Assembly (NCBI GenBank): GCA_050433985.1
Contig: JBNPWE010000009.1
Location: forward strand, 1 to 64,000
DNA from: JACIYW01 sp014359745
GTDB lineage: Bacteria > Pseudomonadota > Alphaproteobacteria > Rhodobacterales > Rhodobacteraceae
Length of the DNA: 64,000 bases
Direction of reading: 5' to 3'
This document shows positions 35,597 to 44,706 of this stretch, in pieces. The notes under the pieces were generated by a model, which was not told where the DNA came from, did not search any database, and saw only the letters and a program-made list of their open reading frames with translations. Each line of letters begins with the position of its first letter. The stretch's first letter is position 1. Both the position numbers and the translations under genes were made by a program.

Positions 35597-36670
35597 ATGG
35601 CATTGCCGGTTCAAAAACAGATCACCTATTGGGGCATCGCCGCGGTGGTGCTGATGATAACGCTATGGTTGCTGGGTGGCGTTATCCTGCCGTTCATCGT
35701 TGGCGGCGCCATCGCCTACCTCCTCGACCCGGTCGCCGACCGGCTGGAGCGGCTGGGCCTTAGCCGGGTGATGGCCACGGTGGTCATTTCGGTTGTTGCG
35801 GTGCTGGTATTCGTGCTGCTGGCGCTTCTGGTGGTGCCGCTGATCGTGCAGCAAGGCGTGCAGCTTTTCAACGCGGCCCCGGATATCTTCAAGCAATTTC
35901 AGGTGTTTGTCGACGCGCGCTTTCCCCGGCTTCTGGATGAGGGCAGCGCGGTGCGCGATGCGCTTGCGGGGGTGGGCGAAACGATCAAATCGCAGGGCGC
36001 CGAGGTGGTCAACGGCCTGCTGACCTCGGTCAAAAGCGTGGTTTCGGGCATCATCTTTGTGGTCGTGGTGCCGGTCGTGACCTTCTATCTGCTGCTTGAC
36101 TGGGATCGGATGGTCGCGAATATCGATGGCTGGCTGCCCGTCGATCACCGCGAAACCATACGCCACCTTGCCCGCGAGGTGGATAGGGCGCTGGCCGGAT
36201 TCGTGCGCGGGCAGGTTTCGGTATGCGTTATCTTGGGGCTTTTCTATGCGCTGTCACTAATGCTGGTAGGTCTGCAATACGGCCTGGCCATTGGCGCGTT
36301 GGCGGGGCTGATTTCCTTCATCCCCTATGTCGGCAGTATTGTCGGCGGGGTTCTTGCGATCGGGCTGGCGTTGTTTCAGTTCTGGGGGTCGCCCCTCTGG
36401 ATCGGGCTGGTCATCGTGATCTTTGCCGCCGGGCAGTTCATTGAAGGCAATATCCTGACACCGAAACTGGTCGGCGGGTCGGTCGGGTTGCACCCGGTCT
36501 GGCTCTTGTTCGCGCTGTCGGCGTTCGGCACCCTCTTTGGGTTCGTGGGGATGCTGGTCGCGGTGCCGCTGGCCGCCACCCTAGGGGTTCTGGCGCGCTT
36601 TGCGCTGGCACAGTACCTGTCGGGGCGGCTTTATCGCGGCCTTGACGATTCCGGGGATGACGCGGCGTGA
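35597..36670 (+). CDS. AI-2E family (PerM/TqsA) membrane transporter
   Basis: A 357-residue integral membrane protein with about seven to eight helices, for example TLWLLGGVILPFIVGGAIAY and the family's C-terminal block GNILTPKLVGGSVGLHPVWLL. Substrate is unknown; members export AI-2 or act as Na+/H+ antiporters. The stop overlaps the hdaA start (TGATG), a pairing often seen in Rhodobacterales. Array 1 just upstream may control it. Confidence 0.9.
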   Translation: MALPVQKQITYWGIAAVVLMITLWLLGGVILPFIVGGAIAYLLDPVADRLERLGLSRVMATVVISVVAVLVFVLLALLVVPLIVQQGVQLFNAAPDIFKQFQVFVDARFPRLLDEGSAVRDALAGVGETIKSQGAEVVNGLLTSVKSVVSGIIFVVVVPVVTFYLLLDWDRMVANIDGWLPVDHRETIRHLAREVDRALAGFVRGQVSVCVILGLFYALSLMLVGLQYGLAIGALAGLISFIPYVGSIVGGVLAIGLALFQFWGSPLWIGLVIVIFAAGQFIEGNILTPKLVGGSVGLHPVWLLFALSAFGTLFGFVGMLVAVPLAATLGVLARFALAQYLSGRLYRGLDDSGDDAA

Positions 36671-37350
36671 TGGCTGGTCAGATCCCCCTCACCCTGCCCA
36701 CCGCCGAGGCCCTGGGCCGCGCCGATTTCTTCGTCTCTCCGGCCAATGCGCTGGCGCTTGCCAGCGTCGATGACTGGCGCGCCTGGCCGCAGGGCAAGCT
36801 GTTGATCGTCGGGCCAGAGGGGGCGGGAAAGACCCATCTGGCGCAGGTCTGGGCGGCGGAGGCGGGCGCGCGGATCATTGCCGCCAGGGATTTGCAGGGC
36901 GTTGATATCGCGGCCTTTCCCGGCGCCGCCCGCGTCGTGGTCGAAGATGCCGACAGCGCGGTGCCCGCGGCGGATCACGCGCTTTTGCACCTGCACAACC
37001 ATGTGCTGGCCGGGGGCGGGCGCCTGTTGCTGACCGCGCGCCGGGGCGCGCGGCACTGGCCGATCGGCCTGCGCGATCTGGCCAGCCGCATGCAGGCCAC
37101 CGCCGCCACGATTCTGAACGCCCCCGACGATGCGCTGCTGTCTGCGGTGCTGGTCAAGCTGTTTACCGATCGCCAGATAACGGTGTCGCCGCTGCTGATC
37201 GCCTATCTGGTCAGCCGCATGGAACGTTCGCTTGCGTCTGCCCGCCAACTGGTTGCGGTGCTTGATGAACGCGCCCTGGCGCGGGGCGGCCCGATCAGCC
37301 GGGCGCTGGCCGCCGAGGTGCTGGACACCCTTGCGGCTGGCCCGCAATGA
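36670..37350 (+). CDS. hdaA: Hda-like DnaA regulatory ATPase
   Basis: A 226-residue DnaA-like AAA+ protein lacking the DnaA DNA-binding domain. The N-terminal QIPLTLP matches the beta-clamp-binding motif of Hda. The Walker A is GPEGAGKTHL (~48-57), and the sensor 2 region is MERSLASARQLV. Hda with the clamp stimulates DnaA-ATP hydrolysis and prevents over-initiation. Start ATG 36670 overlaps the previous stop; a GTG three bases upstream is possible but less likely. Confidence 0.88.
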   Translation: MAGQIPLTLPTAEALGRADFFVSPANALALASVDDWRAWPQGKLLIVGPEGAGKTHLAQVWAAEAGARIIAARDLQGVDIAAFPGAARVVVEDADSAVPAADHALLHLHNHVLAGGGRLLLTARRGARHWPIGLRDLASRMQATAATILNAPDDALLSAVLVKLFTDRQITVSPLLIAYLVSRMERSLASARQLVAVLDERALARGGPISRALAAEVLDTLAAGPQ

Positions 37351-37390
37351 ATGTCATTGTCATGTTACATAATCGATTGATAACGCGCCC

Positions 37391-39568
37391 ATGAACCCAG
37401 CGAATTTCCTTGAAGCCCCGCTTCCCCGCCCGCAAACGCTCGCCGATATCGATATCGCCGGGCCCGGCCGTTTCATGAACCGCGAATTGTCGTGGCTCAA
37501 CTTCAACTGGCGGGTGCTGGAAGAGGCGCGCAACCCCCGCGTGCCGCTCTTGGAACGGGTGCGGTTCCTGTCGATCTCGGCCACCAACCTGGATGAATTC
37601 TATACCGTGCGCGTGGCGGGCCTGCGCGAACTGGCGCGCGCGGGCCACACGACCCCCGCCGCCGATGGGCTTAGCCCGGCGGAACAACTGGTGCTGATCA
37701 ACGCCGCCGCGCGCGACCTGATGCAGGCGCAAACCGATGCCTGGTCATCGCTCAAGGCCGAGGTAGAGGCGGCGGGTATCGTGCTGCTGACCGCGCAGAA
37801 CCTTTCGGCCGAAGACCGGGTGCATCTGCGCGAACAGTTCCTGTCCAAGGTGTTCCCGGTGCTGTCGCCGCTTGCGATCGATCCGGCCCACCCGTTCCCG
37901 TTCATTCCCAACACCGGGTTCTGCCTGGCCCTGCAACTGGAAAGAACCAGCGATCACAGGTCTTTGCAGGCGCTGTTGCCGATTCCCCAGCAGATCGACC
38001 GTTTCATCCGCCTGCCCGACAATGGCGATGGCCAGGTGCGGGTGCTGCCGCTGGAAGATACGCTGATGCTGCATCTGGGCGCACTGTTTCCCGGTTATGA
38101 GGCGCGGGGAAGCTGTGCGTTCCGGGTGCTGCGCGACAGCGACCTTGAGGTAGAGGACGAGGCAGAGGATCTGGTCCGCGAATTCGAGGTTGCGTTGAAG
38201 CGCCGCCGCCGGGGCGAGGTGATCCGCCTCAAGATATCCGCGGCCGCCCCGGCCGACCTGCGGCGCCTGATCATGCATGAATTGCGCGTAACAGAAGATG
38301 AGGTGATCGAGGTGCGCGGCCTTCTGGGCATTGCCGACCTCAAGGAACTGGTGCTCGACAGCCGCCGCGATCTGCTCTGGCCATCCTTCACGCCGCGCAC
38401 CCCCGAACGGGTCAAGGATAACGGCGGCGACATGTTCGCGGCGATCCGGCAAAAGGATATGCTGCTGCACCACCCCTATGAAACCTTCGACATGGTGGTG
38501 CGTTACCTGGAACAGGCGGCGCGCGATCCCAACGTGCTGGCGATCAAGCAAACGCTTTACCGCACCTCGCGCGACAGCCCGATCGTGGCAGCACTCTGCG
38601 AGGCGGCCGAGGCCGGCAAATCCGTGACCGCGCTGGTGGAACTCAAGGCCCGCTTTGACGAGGCCGCGAACATCCAGCAATCGCGCCGCCTGGAACGGGC
38701 GGGCGCGCATGTGGTTTACGGCTTCATCCATTACAAGACCCACGCCAAGATCAGCACCGTGGTCCGGCGCGAGGATGACAACCTTGTCACCTACACCCAT
38801 TACGGCACCGGCAACTATCACCCGATCACCGCGCGCATCTATACCGACCTGTCGCTTTTCACCTGCGACCCGGCGCTGGGGCGCGATGCCACCAAGGTGT
38901 TCAACTATCTGTCCGGCTATGCCCAGCCCGAGGGGCTGGAAAACCTGGCGATTTCGCCGCTTACCCTGAAACCCCGGCTGATAGAGATGATCCACGCCGA
39001 GGCGGGCCACGCGAAGGCCGGGCGCCCCGCGCAGATATGGGCCAAGATGAACGCCCTGATCGAACCCGAGGTGATCGACGCGCTTTACGAGGCCAGCCAG
39101 CAGGGCGTGCGCATCGATCTGGTGATCCGCGGCATCTGCGGCCTTCGCCCCGGCGTGGTGGGGTTAAGCGAGAATATCCGCGTCAAATCCATCGTCGGGC
39201 GGTTTCTGGAACATTCGCGCATCGTCTGTTTCGGCAATGGCGGCGGGCTGCCGTCGAAACGGGCGCGTGTCTATATCTCATCGGCCGACTGGATGGGCCG
39301 CAACCTGAACCGCCGGGTTGAAACGCTGGTGGAATGCCGCAACGACACGGTAAAAGAACAGATCATGAGCCAGATCATGGCCGCCAATCTGGCCGACGAG
39401 GCGCAAAGCTGGGTGATGCATCCGGATGGCAGCTTTGTGCGCACCCTGCCCGAAGGTGACGGGGCGCTGTTCAACTGTCATCGGTTCTTCATGGAAAACC
39501 CGTCGCTTTCGGGCCGGGGAACCGCGGGGGCCAAGGATGTGCCGCGCCTGACGCATTCGCGCGATTGA
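37391..39568 (+). CDS. ppk1: Polyphosphate kinase 1
   Basis: A 725-residue enzyme reversibly polymerising ATP gamma-phosphate into polyphosphate. The N-terminal domain is FMNRELSWLNFNWRVLEEA. The phospholipase-D-like C-terminal domains hold the phosphohistidine region GFIHYKTHAKISTVVRRE and the second conserved block SSADWMGRNLNRRVE. It follows hdaA by 40 bases and precedes ppx, so polymer synthesis and breakdown are co-encoded. Confidence 0.97.
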   Translation: MNPANFLEAPLPRPQTLADIDIAGPGRFMNRELSWLNFNWRVLEEARNPRVPLLERVRFLSISATNLDEFYTVRVAGLRELARAGHTTPAADGLSPAEQLVLINAAARDLMQAQTDAWSSLKAEVEAAGIVLLTAQNLSAEDRVHLREQFLSKVFPVLSPLAIDPAHPFPFIPNTGFCLALQLERTSDHRSLQALLPIPQQIDRFIRLPDNGDGQVRVLPLEDTLMLHLGALFPGYEARGSCAFRVLRDSDLEVEDEAEDLVREFEVALKRRRRGEVIRLKISAAAPADLRRLIMHELRVTEDEVIEVRGLLGIADLKELVLDSRRDLLWPSFTPRTPERVKDNGGDMFAAIRQKDMLLHHPYETFDMVVRYLEQAARDPNVLAIKQTLYRTSRDSPIVAALCEAAEAGKSVTALVELKARFDEAANIQQSRRLERAGAHVVYGFIHYKTHAKISTVVRREDDNLVTYTHYGTGNYHPITARIYTDLSLFTCDPALGRDATKVFNYLSGYAQPEGLENLAISPLTLKPRLIEMIHAEAGHAKAGRPAQIWAKMNALIEPEVIDALYEASQQGVRIDLVIRGICGLRPGVVGLSENIRVKSIVGRFLEHSRIVCFGNGGGLPSKRARVYISSADWMGRNLNRRVETLVECRNDTVKEQIMSQIMAANLADEAQSWVMHPDGSFVRTLPEGDGALFNCHRFFMENPSLSGRGTAGAKDVPRLTHSRD

Positions 39569-39620
39569 CGCGGCGGGCCTATGGCGGCATGGTCTGCCCG
39601 AAACCAGACCCGGAGGACAG

Positions 39621-41177
39621 ATGACCCAAACCGCACCTGACGGCGCGCTTGTTCGGGCTGATGACTGGGGGCCGTTCGGGCGGCCGCTGTTCAACGATCC
39701 CGAATCGCGCGCGCTCAGCCGGGTGGGGATTGTCGATGTCGGGTCAAATTCGGTCCGCTTGGTGGTGTTCGATGGCGCCGCCCGGTCGCCCGCCTATTTC
39801 TACAACGAAAAGATCCTGTGCGGTCTGGGGGCGGGGCTGGCGGAAACCGGCCTCCTGAACCCCGAGGGGCGCAAGCGCGCGCTGGCCGCGCTGCACCGTT
39901 TCGCGCTTCTGGCCGAGGGGATGGGCATCGCGCCCTTGACCGCTGTCGCCACCGCCGCGGTGCGCGAGGCGCGCGACGGCGACGCCTTTCGGCACGAGGT
40001 GCAGGAAAAGACCGGGCTTGACCTGTGGGTCATCGACGGCGCGGAAGAGGCGCGGCTGGCGGCGCAGGGTGTGTTGCTGGGCTGGCCGGAAGCCGAAGGG
40101 CTGGTGTGCGATATCGGCGGATCGTCGCTGGAACTGGCGGTGGTGGGCAAGGGGGGGGTGGGCGCGCGCTGCACCGCGCCGCTGGGTCCGTTCCGTTTGC
40201 AGAAGGTGCGCGGCGGTCGCAAGGGCCTCAAGACGCATATACGCGCGATACTGGAAGACATGCACGCCCAACTTGGCGCCCATCACGACCGGCTGTATCT
40301 GGTGGGCGGATCGTGGCGGGCGATTGCGCGGCTGGATATGGAACGGCGCAATTACCCGCTAAGGGTGCTGCATGAATACCGCATGCCGACCAACGCGATT
40401 CTAAGCACGGTCAAATGGATCGGCGAAAACGATCTGGCAACGCTGCGCAGCAAATCCGGCGTATCGGCCGAACGGATGGCGCTTGTGCCGCTGGCCGCAC
40501 AGGTGCTGCGGCAACTGGTGCGCACCTTTCGCCCGGCCGAAATAGACGTCTCGTCCTATGGAATGCGCGAGGGGCTGCTTTACGAACAGATGCCGCCGCG
40601 CCTGCGCGCCCGCGATCCGCTGATCGAGGCGTGCCGTTTCGCCGAAGTGACCAGCGCGCGGGTGCCGGGGGCGGGGCGGCGGCTGTATGATTTCCTGATG
40701 CCGCTTTACCGCAATGTCAGCCCGGCCCGCCTGCGGATCATAAAGGCCGCCTGCCTGCTCCACGATGTGACCTGGCGCGCGCATCCCGATTACCGGGCCG
40801 AGGCCTGTTTCGACAATGTGACCCGTGCCAACCTGTCGGGGCTGGACCATCACGAACGGGCGTTTCTGGGGTTGGCGCTGCTGCATCGCTACAAGAACAA
40901 CCGCAACGACGCGCGGATGGAACCCGTGTTCCGGATGCTGACCCCGCGTGAGGTGCAGGATGCCGAGGTTCTGGGCAAGGCGCTGCGTTTTGGCGCGATG
41001 CTGTCGCCGAACGCACCCGGCGATGTGGCCGAACTGCGCTTTTTCCCGCGCCGCAAGGTGCTGGAACTTGTCTTGCAACGCCGCTCTGAGGGGCTTTACG
41101 GAGAGGTGGCCGCCGCGCGCCTTGCCGCGCTTGCCTCGGCGCTGGGGGTGCAGCACAACGTGAAGGTTGCGCGCTGA
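39621..41177 (+). CDS. ppx: Exopolyphosphatase (Ppx/GppA family)
   Basis: A 518-residue ASKHA-fold phosphatase that releases phosphate from polyphosphate ends or converts pppGpp. Phosphate-binding motifs: IVDVGSNSVRLVVFD (~35-49) and VCDIGGSSLELAVV. The C-terminal HD-like domain (CLLHDVTWRAHPDY) marks the long form. An AGGAC-type site precedes the ATG. Directly after ppk1 (52 bases). Confidence 0.94.
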   Translation: MTQTAPDGALVRADDWGPFGRPLFNDPESRALSRVGIVDVGSNSVRLVVFDGAARSPAYFYNEKILCGLGAGLAETGLLNPEGRKRALAALHRFALLAEGMGIAPLTAVATAAVREARDGDAFRHEVQEKTGLDLWVIDGAEEARLAAQGVLLGWPEAEGLVCDIGGSSLELAVVGKGGVGARCTAPLGPFRLQKVRGGRKGLKTHIRAILEDMHAQLGAHHDRLYLVGGSWRAIARLDMERRNYPLRVLHEYRMPTNAILSTVKWIGENDLATLRSKSGVSAERMALVPLAAQVLRQLVRTFRPAEIDVSSYGMREGLLYEQMPPRLRARDPLIEACRFAEVTSARVPGAGRRLYDFLMPLYRNVSPARLRIIKAACLLHDVTWRAHPDYRAEACFDNVTRANLSGLDHHERAFLGLALLHRYKNNRNDARMEPVFRMLTPREVQDAEVLGKALRFGAMLSPNAPGDVAELRFFPRRKVLELVLQRRSEGLYGEVAAARLAALASALGVQHNVKVAR

Positions 41178-41196
41178 CCGGCTGCGGGGGCCCCCG

Positions 41197-41407
41197 ATGA
41201 TCGACAAACTGGAACTGTTCATCGCCCTGGCCAATGAACGCCATTTCGGGCGGGCCGCGCTTGCTTGCGGCGTGGCGCAACCCAGCCTGTCAAGCGCGAT
41301 CCGGCAGTTGGTGGGGCAGTTGGGCGTGCAACTGGTCTGGCGGGATCGCGCGGTTTCAGGGGCTCACGCCCGAAGGGCAGCGGATGCTGGAATCGGCGCG
41401 GCGCCGT
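41197..41407 (+). pseudogene. LysR-family regulator remnant, frameshifted
   Basis: Codons from ATG 41197 give a perfect LysR N-terminus (MIDKLELFIALANERHFGRA, GVAQPSLSSAIRQL, GVQLVWRDR). After base 41349 one base is extra (or two are missing), and the expected continuation RFQGLTPEGQRMLESARRR appears in another frame from 41351. Beyond ~41407 nothing LysR-like remains; the ~200-residue effector domain is gone. Interspersed element copy G follows within about 65 bases. Likely a decaying gene rather than a sequencing error alone, since the C-terminal domain is absent as well. Confidence 0.85.
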
Positions 41408-41469
41408 GGCGGTCGCCCGCCCGCTCCGATCTCGCCCGCCAATTCACGCCCGGATCGGGGAACCACTCC

Positions 41470-41540
41470 GCCCCCCATCCTCTCGAAAAAAATACTCACA
41501 GTCCCGGCCCCCCAGCACACGGCCCCGCCGGGCAGGGGCA
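41470..41540 (+). repeat. Interspersed element, copy G
   Basis: Plus-strand copy between the LysR remnant and the converging zapE gene: CCCCCCATCC, CATCCTCTCGAAAAAAATAC, then a diverged GC-rich end (CCCCGCCGGGCAGGG). The core is identical to copies A, B and E. Confidence 0.75.
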
Positions 41541-41551
41541 TCAACGGCCGC

Positions 41552-42652
41552 CTAGTCCATCTCACCCCAACCCGCGCTTTGCATCTCATGCAGGCGGCTT
41601 GCGGTACGGGCGAATTCAAACGTGCCCTCGCCTTCCAGATACAGCCGCTCGGGCACATCGGCGGCCGACGCAATCAGCCGCACGCGCCCCTCGTAAAGCG
41701 CGTCAACCAGCGTCACGAACCGTTTCGCCTCATTGAAATTGCTCCGCGACAGGCAGGGGATATCTTCCAGCACCAGCACGCGCACCGCCCTGGCGATGGC
41801 CAGGTAATCGGCCGGGCCCAGCGCCTTGCCGCACAGATCCCAGAACTGCGCGCGCGCCACGCCGTTATGGAACGCGGGCAACACCACATCGCGCCCCTGC
41901 ACCCGCAAGGTCAGCGGCGCGCTGTCTTGCCCGGTCAACTCGGCCCAGATCCGGTCGATCCGGTCTTTCGCGGCGGTATCGGCGGGGCTGAAATACACCT
42001 GCTCCCCGGCCAGACGATGGCGGCGATAATCGGTTTCCGTCTCCAGCTCGATGATATCCAGCTTCTCTTCAAGCAGGCCGATGAAGGGCAGGAACAGATG
42101 CCGGTTCAACCCGTCCTTGTACAGATCGCGCGGCGGCCGGTTCGAGGTGGTGACAATCACCACCCCCTCCTCGAACAGCACCGTGAACAGCCGGCCCACG
42201 ATGGCCGCATCGGCGATATCGCTGACCTGCATCTCGTCAAAGGCCAAGAGCCGCAGATCCTGCGCCATGGCCTGCCCGACCGGACGCAGCACATCGCTGC
42301 TGCCCTTCTTGCGCTCGGCATTGAGGGCGGCGTGCACCTCTTGCATGAAGGCGTGAAAATGCATCCGCCGCTTGTCGGGAATATCGACGGCGGCAAAGAA
42401 CAGATCCATGATCATCGACTTGCCGCGCCCGACCCCGCCCCACAGATACACCCCCTTCGGCGTGTTCCCCGGCGCCGCGCGCGTCTTGCCGAACAGTCCC
42501 GACCAGAACCCGGCGCTTTCCCGCCCGCTGCCCGCCTCAAGCCAGCCGCGCAATTCATCAAGCCGGGGCAGAATCGCACGCTGCGCCGCATCGGCCCGCA
42601 ATGCCGCACCGGCGACGTGTCGATCATAGATTTCGGTCAGGGCTTCGCTCAT
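41552..42652 (-). CDS. zapE: Cell-division ATPase ZapE (AFG1-like)
   Basis: A 366-residue P-loop ATPase. Walker A GGVGRGKS (~72-79), Walker B LLAFDEMQVSD, sensor TTSNRPPRDLY and the family block FIGLLEEKLDIIELETETDYRRHRL. ZapE acts on FtsZ at the septum in E. coli; homologues also affect membrane-protein turnover. ATG 42652 is preferred over a frame open to 42988. It converges on element G and is divergent from the MFS gene, with array 2 between. Confidence 0.93.
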   Translation of the reverse strand: MSEALTEIYDRHVAGAALRADAAQRAILPRLDELRGWLEAGSGRESAGFWSGLFGKTRAAPGNTPKGVYLWGGVGRGKSMIMDLFFAAVDIPDKRRMHFHAFMQEVHAALNAERKKGSSDVLRPVGQAMAQDLRLLAFDEMQVSDIADAAIVGRLFTVLFEEGVVIVTTSNRPPRDLYKDGLNRHLFLPFIGLLEEKLDIIELETETDYRRHRLAGEQVYFSPADTAAKDRIDRIWAELTGQDSAPLTLRVQGRDVVLPAFHNGVARAQFWDLCGKALGPADYLAIARAVRVLVLEDIPCLSRSNFNEAKRFVTLVDALYEGRVRLIASAADVPERLYLEGEGTFEFARTASRLHEMQSAGWGEMD

Positions 42653-42713
42653 CCGCCCCCCTTTAGCCAGTTCCGCTGCGGGGGAAAAGCCCGGCCAGCG
42701 GGCGCGGGCGCTG

Positions 42714-42753
42714 TCGGTACGGAATATGCACGCAGTATGTACGCAAGATGCAC
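42714..42753 (+). promoter_or_regulatory. 11-bp-period heptamer array 2
   Basis: TCGGTAC, TATGCAC, TATGTAC and GATGCAC at 42714, 42725, 42736 and 42747, each followed by a 4-base spacer (GGAA, GCAG, GCAA). The 11-base register is exact. It lies 62 bases before zapE (minus) and 74 bases before the MFS gene (plus). TTGACG at 42779 could be a -35 for the latter. Confidence 0.65.
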
Positions 42754-42827
42754 AGCGGATTCTCCCGAAAAAAGGGAATTGACGCCACGCCGGATTTCCG
42801 TCCTTTTCGACCCCAAAGGGAGATATC

Positions 42828-44066
42828 ATGACCAGCCAATCAAACCCGCTCTTCTCGCCGGTCCTGATCGCGGGCAGCATGATCCTGATGATCGGGTTTG
42901 CCGTGCGCGCCAGTTTCGGCGTGTTCCAGATCCCGATTGCAGAGGAATTCGGCTGGCTGCGCGCCGATTTCAGCATGGCGATTGCCATTCAGAACCTTGC
43001 CTGGGGATTCGGGCAACCGATATTCGGGGCGATCGCCGAACGCTTTGGCGACAAGCGCGCGATCGTGCTGGGGGCGCTGCTTTATGCGGCGGGGCTGTTG
43101 CTGTCGTCGCTGGCGGTGACACCCGGCCAACATCAATTCCTTGAAATCCTTGTGGGATTCGGAATTGCGGGCACCGGGTTCGGGGTGATCCTGGCGATTG
43201 TCGGGCGCACGGCGTCGGATGAAAACCGCTCCGTGGCGCTGGGGATTGCCACGGCGGCGGGATCGGCGGGGCAGGTGTTCGGCGCGCCGGTGGCCGAATG
43301 GCTGCTGGGCATGTACCCGTGGCAAACCGTGTTCGTCATTTTCGGCGGGGTGGTGATGTGCACGCTGCTGTTTTTGCCCTTCCTGCGCGCGCCGGTCACG
43401 GCGGGGCGGGTGGAGCTGGAAGAAACCATCGGCCACCTGCTGAAGCGGGCGTTTCGGGATCCGTCCTTCACACTGATTTTCCTTGGCTTTTTTTCCTGCG
43501 GCTATCAGCTTGGCTTCATCTCCGCGCATTTTCCCGCCTTCATCACCGAGGCGTGCAGCGCCATCGACCCGCGCGGATTTCTGGCAAGCCTTGGCATCTC
43601 CTCTACCTCGGCGCTGGGGGCTGTATCGATCGGGCTGATCGGGCTGGCCAATATCGTTGGCACCATCACGGCGGGATATCTGGGCAAGCGTTTTACCAAG
43701 AAATACCTGCTTTCCGGGGTTTATGGGCTGCGCACGCTGATTTCCATCGCCTTTATCGTCACGCCGATGACGCCGGCCACGGTGGTGCTGTTCTCGCTGT
43801 TTATGGGGTCGCTGTGGCTGGCGACGGTGCCGCTGACATCGGGCCTTGTCGCGCATATCTGGGGGCTGCGGTATATGGGCACGCTTTACGGGATCGTGTT
43901 CTTTTCCCATCAGGTCGGCAGCTTTCTGGGCGTCTGGCTGGGCGGTGCGCTTTATGATGTGACGGGGAATTACAATCTGGTGTGGTGGGTGGGCATCGGC
44001 ATCGGGGCGTTTTCGGCCCTCGTGCATCTGCCGGTGCGCGAACGCCGCCCCGTTCTGATCGCCTGA
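42828..44066 (+). CDS. MFS transporter
   Basis: A 412-residue, ~12-helix major facilitator. Loop 2-3 reads GAIAERFGDKRAIVLGALLYAAGLLLSS, a good MFS signature, with a symmetric second half (GYLGKRFTKKYLLSGVYGLRTL). It resembles oxalate/formate-antiporter or YbfB-like families; substrate is unknown. AAAGGGAG precedes the ATG. Array 2 upstream suggests specific regulation. Confidence 0.9.
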   Translation: MTSQSNPLFSPVLIAGSMILMIGFAVRASFGVFQIPIAEEFGWLRADFSMAIAIQNLAWGFGQPIFGAIAERFGDKRAIVLGALLYAAGLLLSSLAVTPGQHQFLEILVGFGIAGTGFGVILAIVGRTASDENRSVALGIATAAGSAGQVFGAPVAEWLLGMYPWQTVFVIFGGVVMCTLLFLPFLRAPVTAGRVELEETIGHLLKRAFRDPSFTLIFLGFFSCGYQLGFISAHFPAFITEACSAIDPRGFLASLGISSTSALGAVSIGLIGLANIVGTITAGYLGKRFTKKYLLSGVYGLRTLISIAFIVTPMTPATVVLFSLFMGSLWLATVPLTSGLVAHIWGLRYMGTLYGIVFFSHQVGSFLGVWLGGALYDVTGNYNLVWWVGIGIGAFSALVHLPVRERRPVLIA

Positions 44067-44079
44067 TCGGGGCCTTTAG

Positions 44080-44703
44080 CTATTCCCTGCGGCGCAGGTA
44101 GACGTAATAAGCCCCGGAACCACCGTGGCGGCGATGCGCCTCTGTCACCTGCAAGACGACGGGCGACAGCGGCGCGGATGCCAGCCAGTGCGGCACCTGA
44201 TGTTTCAAAACGCCGGGGCGTTGCGGGATCGGGCCATCATCGGGGCCGGGGCGGCCCTTTCCGGTGATCACCAGGATCAGCCGCCGCCCGACCGCCTGAC
44301 TGCGCAGCACGAACCCGATCAACGCCGGATGCGCCGCCGCCAAGGTCATGCCATGCAGATCGATCCGCGCCTCGGGTGCCAGCTTGCCACGGTTCATCCG
44401 GGTGAAGGCCTTGCGATCCATGCGCAGCGGCGCCTTGGCAAGCTGTTCGGCCGGGGTCGGGGCAAGATCCCATGTTGCATGCCCGGCACGGGCGGGGCCC
44501 GTGATGTGAAAGGGTTTCAGATGAGGCGGGTCGGCATGGGGTGTCTGTGGCGGTTCGGGTTCTGCGCGCGGGTCTGTGCCGAATTCTGCACCGGGTTGTT
44601 CTGCGGTCTGGCGTGGCCGATGCAACGGCGCGATCCGTTCGGTCACCAGATGCCAAAGTTCCTTTTCCTCTGGCTTCAGGCCGCGTTTGGGGCGCGCGCA
44701 CAT
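44080..44703 (-). CDS. Smr-domain protein
   Basis: A 207-residue protein with a C-terminal Smr domain: DLHGMTLAAAHPALIGFV and LILVITGKG, then LASAPLSPVVLQVTEAHRRHGGSGAYYVYLRR. Smr domains are nucleases or RNA/DNA binders, free-standing here rather than fused to MutS2. The N-terminal ~90 residues are Pro/Ala-rich and probably disordered. Last gene of a tightly spaced run tim44-like/mltA/smr. Confidence 0.88.
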   Translation of the reverse strand: MCARPKRGLKPEEKELWHLVTERIAPLHRPRQTAEQPGAEFGTDPRAEPEPPQTPHADPPHLKPFHITGPARAGHATWDLAPTPAEQLAKAPLRMDRKAFTRMNRGKLAPEARIDLHGMTLAAAHPALIGFVLRSQAVGRRLILVITGKGRPGPDDGPIPQRPGVLKHQVPHWLASAPLSPVVLQVTEAHRRHGGSGAYYVYLRRRE

Positions 44704-44706
44704 GGC

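Noticed and set aside
41234..43144. 636-codon plus-strand frame across the LysR remnant, element G and zapE
   Set aside because: Only its first ~60 codons hold LysR residues, from the frameshifted remnant; the rest is antisense to zapE.
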